The notes under the pieces were generated by a model. That model made no database searches and was not told the DNA's origin. It was given only the letters and a program-made list of their open reading frames with translations. Shown piece after piece: positions 5,513 through 6,829 of a DNA stretch of 6,829 nt. This DNA comes from JAWLCA01 sp050485905 (lineage in GTDB: Bacteria > Pseudomonadota > Alphaproteobacteria > Rhodobacterales > Rhodobacteraceae): assembly GCA_050485905.1 (NCBI GenBank), contig JBJHCH010000151.1, positions 1-6,829 of the forward strand, given 5' to 3'. The translations under genes and the position numbers were made by a program. Positions within the stretch are counted from its first letter, which is position 1. Each line of letters starts with the position of its first letter.

Positions 5513-6270
5513 CGCCACCGCCCACCCTGTCCGTAGCCCGTGGCGACGCCGGGCTACGCGTGACCGGCCTCCGCAAGGGCTATCGCAAACGGCTGGTGAT
5601 CCGCGACGTGGATCTGGAACTGGGCCGGGGTGAGGTCGTGGCCCTGCTCGGCCCCAACGGCTCGGGCAAGACGACCTGCTTCTACTGCATCGCCGGTCTG
5701 GTCGCGCCCGAGGGCGGGCAGGTCATCGTCGATGGCCGCGACGTGACCGGCCTGCCGATGTATCGCCGCGCGCGCCTCGGCATCGGTTACCTGCCGCAGG
5801 AAGTGTCGATCTTCCGCGGCCTGTCGGTCGAGGACAACATCCTGGCAGTGCTGGAGATCACCGAATCCGACGGCCACAAGCGGCGAGAGCGGCTGGAGGA
5901 ACTGCTGGGCGAGTTCTCCATCACCCATCTGCGCCGCGCCCCCGCCCTGTCCCTGTCGGGGGGCGAGCGGCGGCGGGTGGAAATCGCGCGCTGCCTGGCC
6001 GCGAACCCGAAATACCTGCTGCTCGACGAACCCTTTGCCGGGGTCGATCCGATTGCCGTGGGCGACATCCGGGGCCTGGTCGCAGACCTGAAGCGCCGCG
6101 GCATCGGCGTGCTGATCACCGACCACAACGTGCGCGAGACGCTGGAAATCGTGGATCGTGCCTATATCCTGCATGACGGCCGCGTGCTGATGAGCGGCAC
6201 GACCGAGGAAGTGGTGCGCGATGAAAACGTCCGCCGGGTCTATCTGGGCCAGAGCTTCCGGATCTACTAG
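5509..6270 (+). CDS. lptB: LPS export ABC transporter ATPase LptB
   Basis: The 253-residue ATPase powers extraction of LPS from the inner membrane as the LptB dimer in LptB2FGC. Visible elements in order are Walker A GPNGSGKTT (48-56, K54), Q-loop Q97 in YLPQEVSIFRGLS, ABC signature LSGGERRRVEIAR (149-161), Walker B YLLLDEP with D173 and E174, D-loop GVDP (178-181) and switch H206 in ITDHNVRET. The YLPQExSIFRxLSVExNI stretch and the FAGVDPIAV segment are characteristic of LptB rather than generic importers. Length is near the E. coli 241, with about ten extra N-terminal residues. The start codon overlaps the lptA stop. rpoN follows after 24 bases, an order found in many proteobacteria. Confidence 0.96.
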   Translation: MTPPPTLSVARGDAGLRVTGLRKGYRKRLVIRDVDLELGRGEVVALLGPNGSGKTTCFYCIAGLVAPEGGQVIVDGRDVTGLPMYRRARLGIGYLPQEVSIFRGLSVEDNILAVLEITESDGHKRRERLEELLGEFSITHLRRAPALSLSGGERRRVEIARCLAANPKYLLLDEPFAGVDPIAVGDIRGLVADLKRRGIGVLITDHNVRETLEIVDRAYILHDGRVLMSGTTEEVVRDENVRRVYLGQSFRIY

Positions 6271-6294
6271 GCCCGCACCGACTGGTGTCTTGCC

Positions 6295-6829
6295 ATGAGG
6301 CCCGGCCTTCGCCTGCGCCAGACCACGCAGCTGGCGCTGACCCCCGATCTGCGCACCGCGCTGACGCTCTTGCGCATGCCCGCGGTGGAACTGTCCGAGA
6401 TCATCGAGCGCGAGGCCGAGGACAACCCGTTCCTTGTGGTCGAGCGTCGCGCGATCTCGGCCCGGTCGGATTTCGATATCGCGCTCGATACGGTCGCCGC
6501 CCGCCCCTCGCTGATGGAGACGCTGCGCGCACAGATCGCCCTGATGCGCCTGCCCGAGGCCGAGCGGCAGGCCGCGCTCTACCTTGCCGGTGAATTGCGC
6601 GACGACGGCTATCTGGACGGGACACTGGCCGAGATCGCGGCGGAACTGAATGTGCCGGAGCCGCTGATGGCAGCCGGGCTGCGCGCCGTGCAGGCCTGCG
6701 AGCCGGCGGGCGTGGGCGCGCGCAACCTGGCCGAATGTCTGGCGCTGCAACTGATCGACCGCGGGCTGGACGCGAAGCTTGCCGCGGCGATGGTCGCCCG
6801 GCTGGACGATTTCGCCGCCGGTCGCTGGC
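6295..6829 (+). CDS. rpoN: RNA polymerase sigma-54 factor RpoN, N-terminal part (3' end outside window)
   Basis: The frame is open from ATG 6295 to the window end (178 codons). Region I, which contacts activators and the -12 element, is seen at 3-47: LRLRQTTQLALTPDL, then LLRMPAVELSEII and EDNPFL. The core-binding region starts near residue 71 (PSLMETLRAQIALMRLPEAE) and continues through ELRDDGYLDG and ACEPAGVGARNLAECLALQL. The HTH and RpoN box would lie beyond the window. Region II, the acidic linker, is only about 24 residues, much shorter than in E. coli, and region I has just two glutamines (9, 12). Sigma-54 directs transcription at -24/-12 promoters, classically for nitrogen metabolism. 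Rhodobacterales often carry several rpoN copies; the lptB-linked position suggests the ancestral one. No strong ribosome site precedes the ATG, and there is no other in-frame start after the lptB stop. Confidence 0.93.
   Translation, partial: MRPGLRLRQTTQLALTPDLRTALTLLRMPAVELSEIIEREAEDNPFLVVERRAISARSDFDIALDTVAARPSLMETLRAQIALMRLPEAERQAALYLAGELRDDGYLDGTLAEIAAELNVPEPLMAAGLRAVQACEPAGVGARNLAECLALQLIDRGLDAKLAAAMVARLDDFAAGRW

Noticed and set aside
6283..6293. TGGTGTCTTGC before rpoN as a sigma-54 -24/-12 promoter for autoregulation
   Set aside because: The GG and GC elements are too close (TGG to TTGC starts seven bases apart rather than about eleven), so the sequence cannot match the consensus spacing.
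5554..6750. Minus-strand open frame of about 398 codons over lptB and rpoN
   Set aside because: Antisense shadow of lptB with its complete ABC motifs. The composition is not protein-like.
1..6829. CRISPR array, riboswitch, rRNA or toxin-antitoxin pair
   Set aside because: No regularly spaced repeats with spacers, no rRNA segments and no recognisable toxin or antitoxin motifs were found. The lone small gene has no partner in the window.

Overview
The window looks like the chromosome of a high-GC alphaproteobacterium of the Rhodobacterales (Paracoccus/Rhodobacter-like). The evidence is the base composition, the short alphaproteobacterial-type RNase D, and the gene order rnd-kdsD-lptC-lptA-lptB-rpoN. 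The species cannot be fixed from sequence reading alone. The window divides at a tRNA-Leu gene (2554-2639, minus strand).

Left part (1-2553) is accessory DNA. It opens with the right-hand end of an IS5-family (IS903-group-like) insertion sequence: the last 23 codons of a transposase frame and an 18-bp terminal repeat ending at 127. The IS abuts the C-terminal 160 codons of a CopD/YcnJ-type copper-resistance membrane protein, which is therefore a broken gene. After it come an AT-rich 15-bp palindrome, a small uncharacterised gene (732-989) whose N-terminus may have been lost to a frameshift, and a convergent tyrosine recombinase (1096-2460, minus). The recombinase starts 93 bp from the encoded CCA end of the tRNA-Leu gene. 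This is the usual arrangement of a genomic island or prophage integrated at a tRNA 3' end, with the element extending leftward out of the window. Three 10-bp direct repeats at about 11-bp spacing sit directly in front of the integrase start.

Right part (2640-6829) is core chromosome on the plus strand. A compact run of genes begins with rnd (DEDDy exonuclease) and continues with kdsD (arabinose-5-phosphate isomerase, first step of Kdo synthesis), lptC, lptA and lptB (lipopolysaccharide transport across the envelope) and the start of rpoN (sigma-54), which is cut by the window end. Neighbouring genes overlap or lie within 24 bp of one another, so co-transcription is likely. Kdo made through KdsD goes into the LPS inner core, which LptB2FGC and LptA move to the outer membrane. 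rnd and rpoN are fellow travellers at the two ends.

No clearly new multi-gene system is visible. The points most worth a second look are the IS-broken copper gene, the repeat cluster at the integrase start, the palindrome and possible frameshift at the small unknown gene, and the very short region II of the sigma-54 protein.
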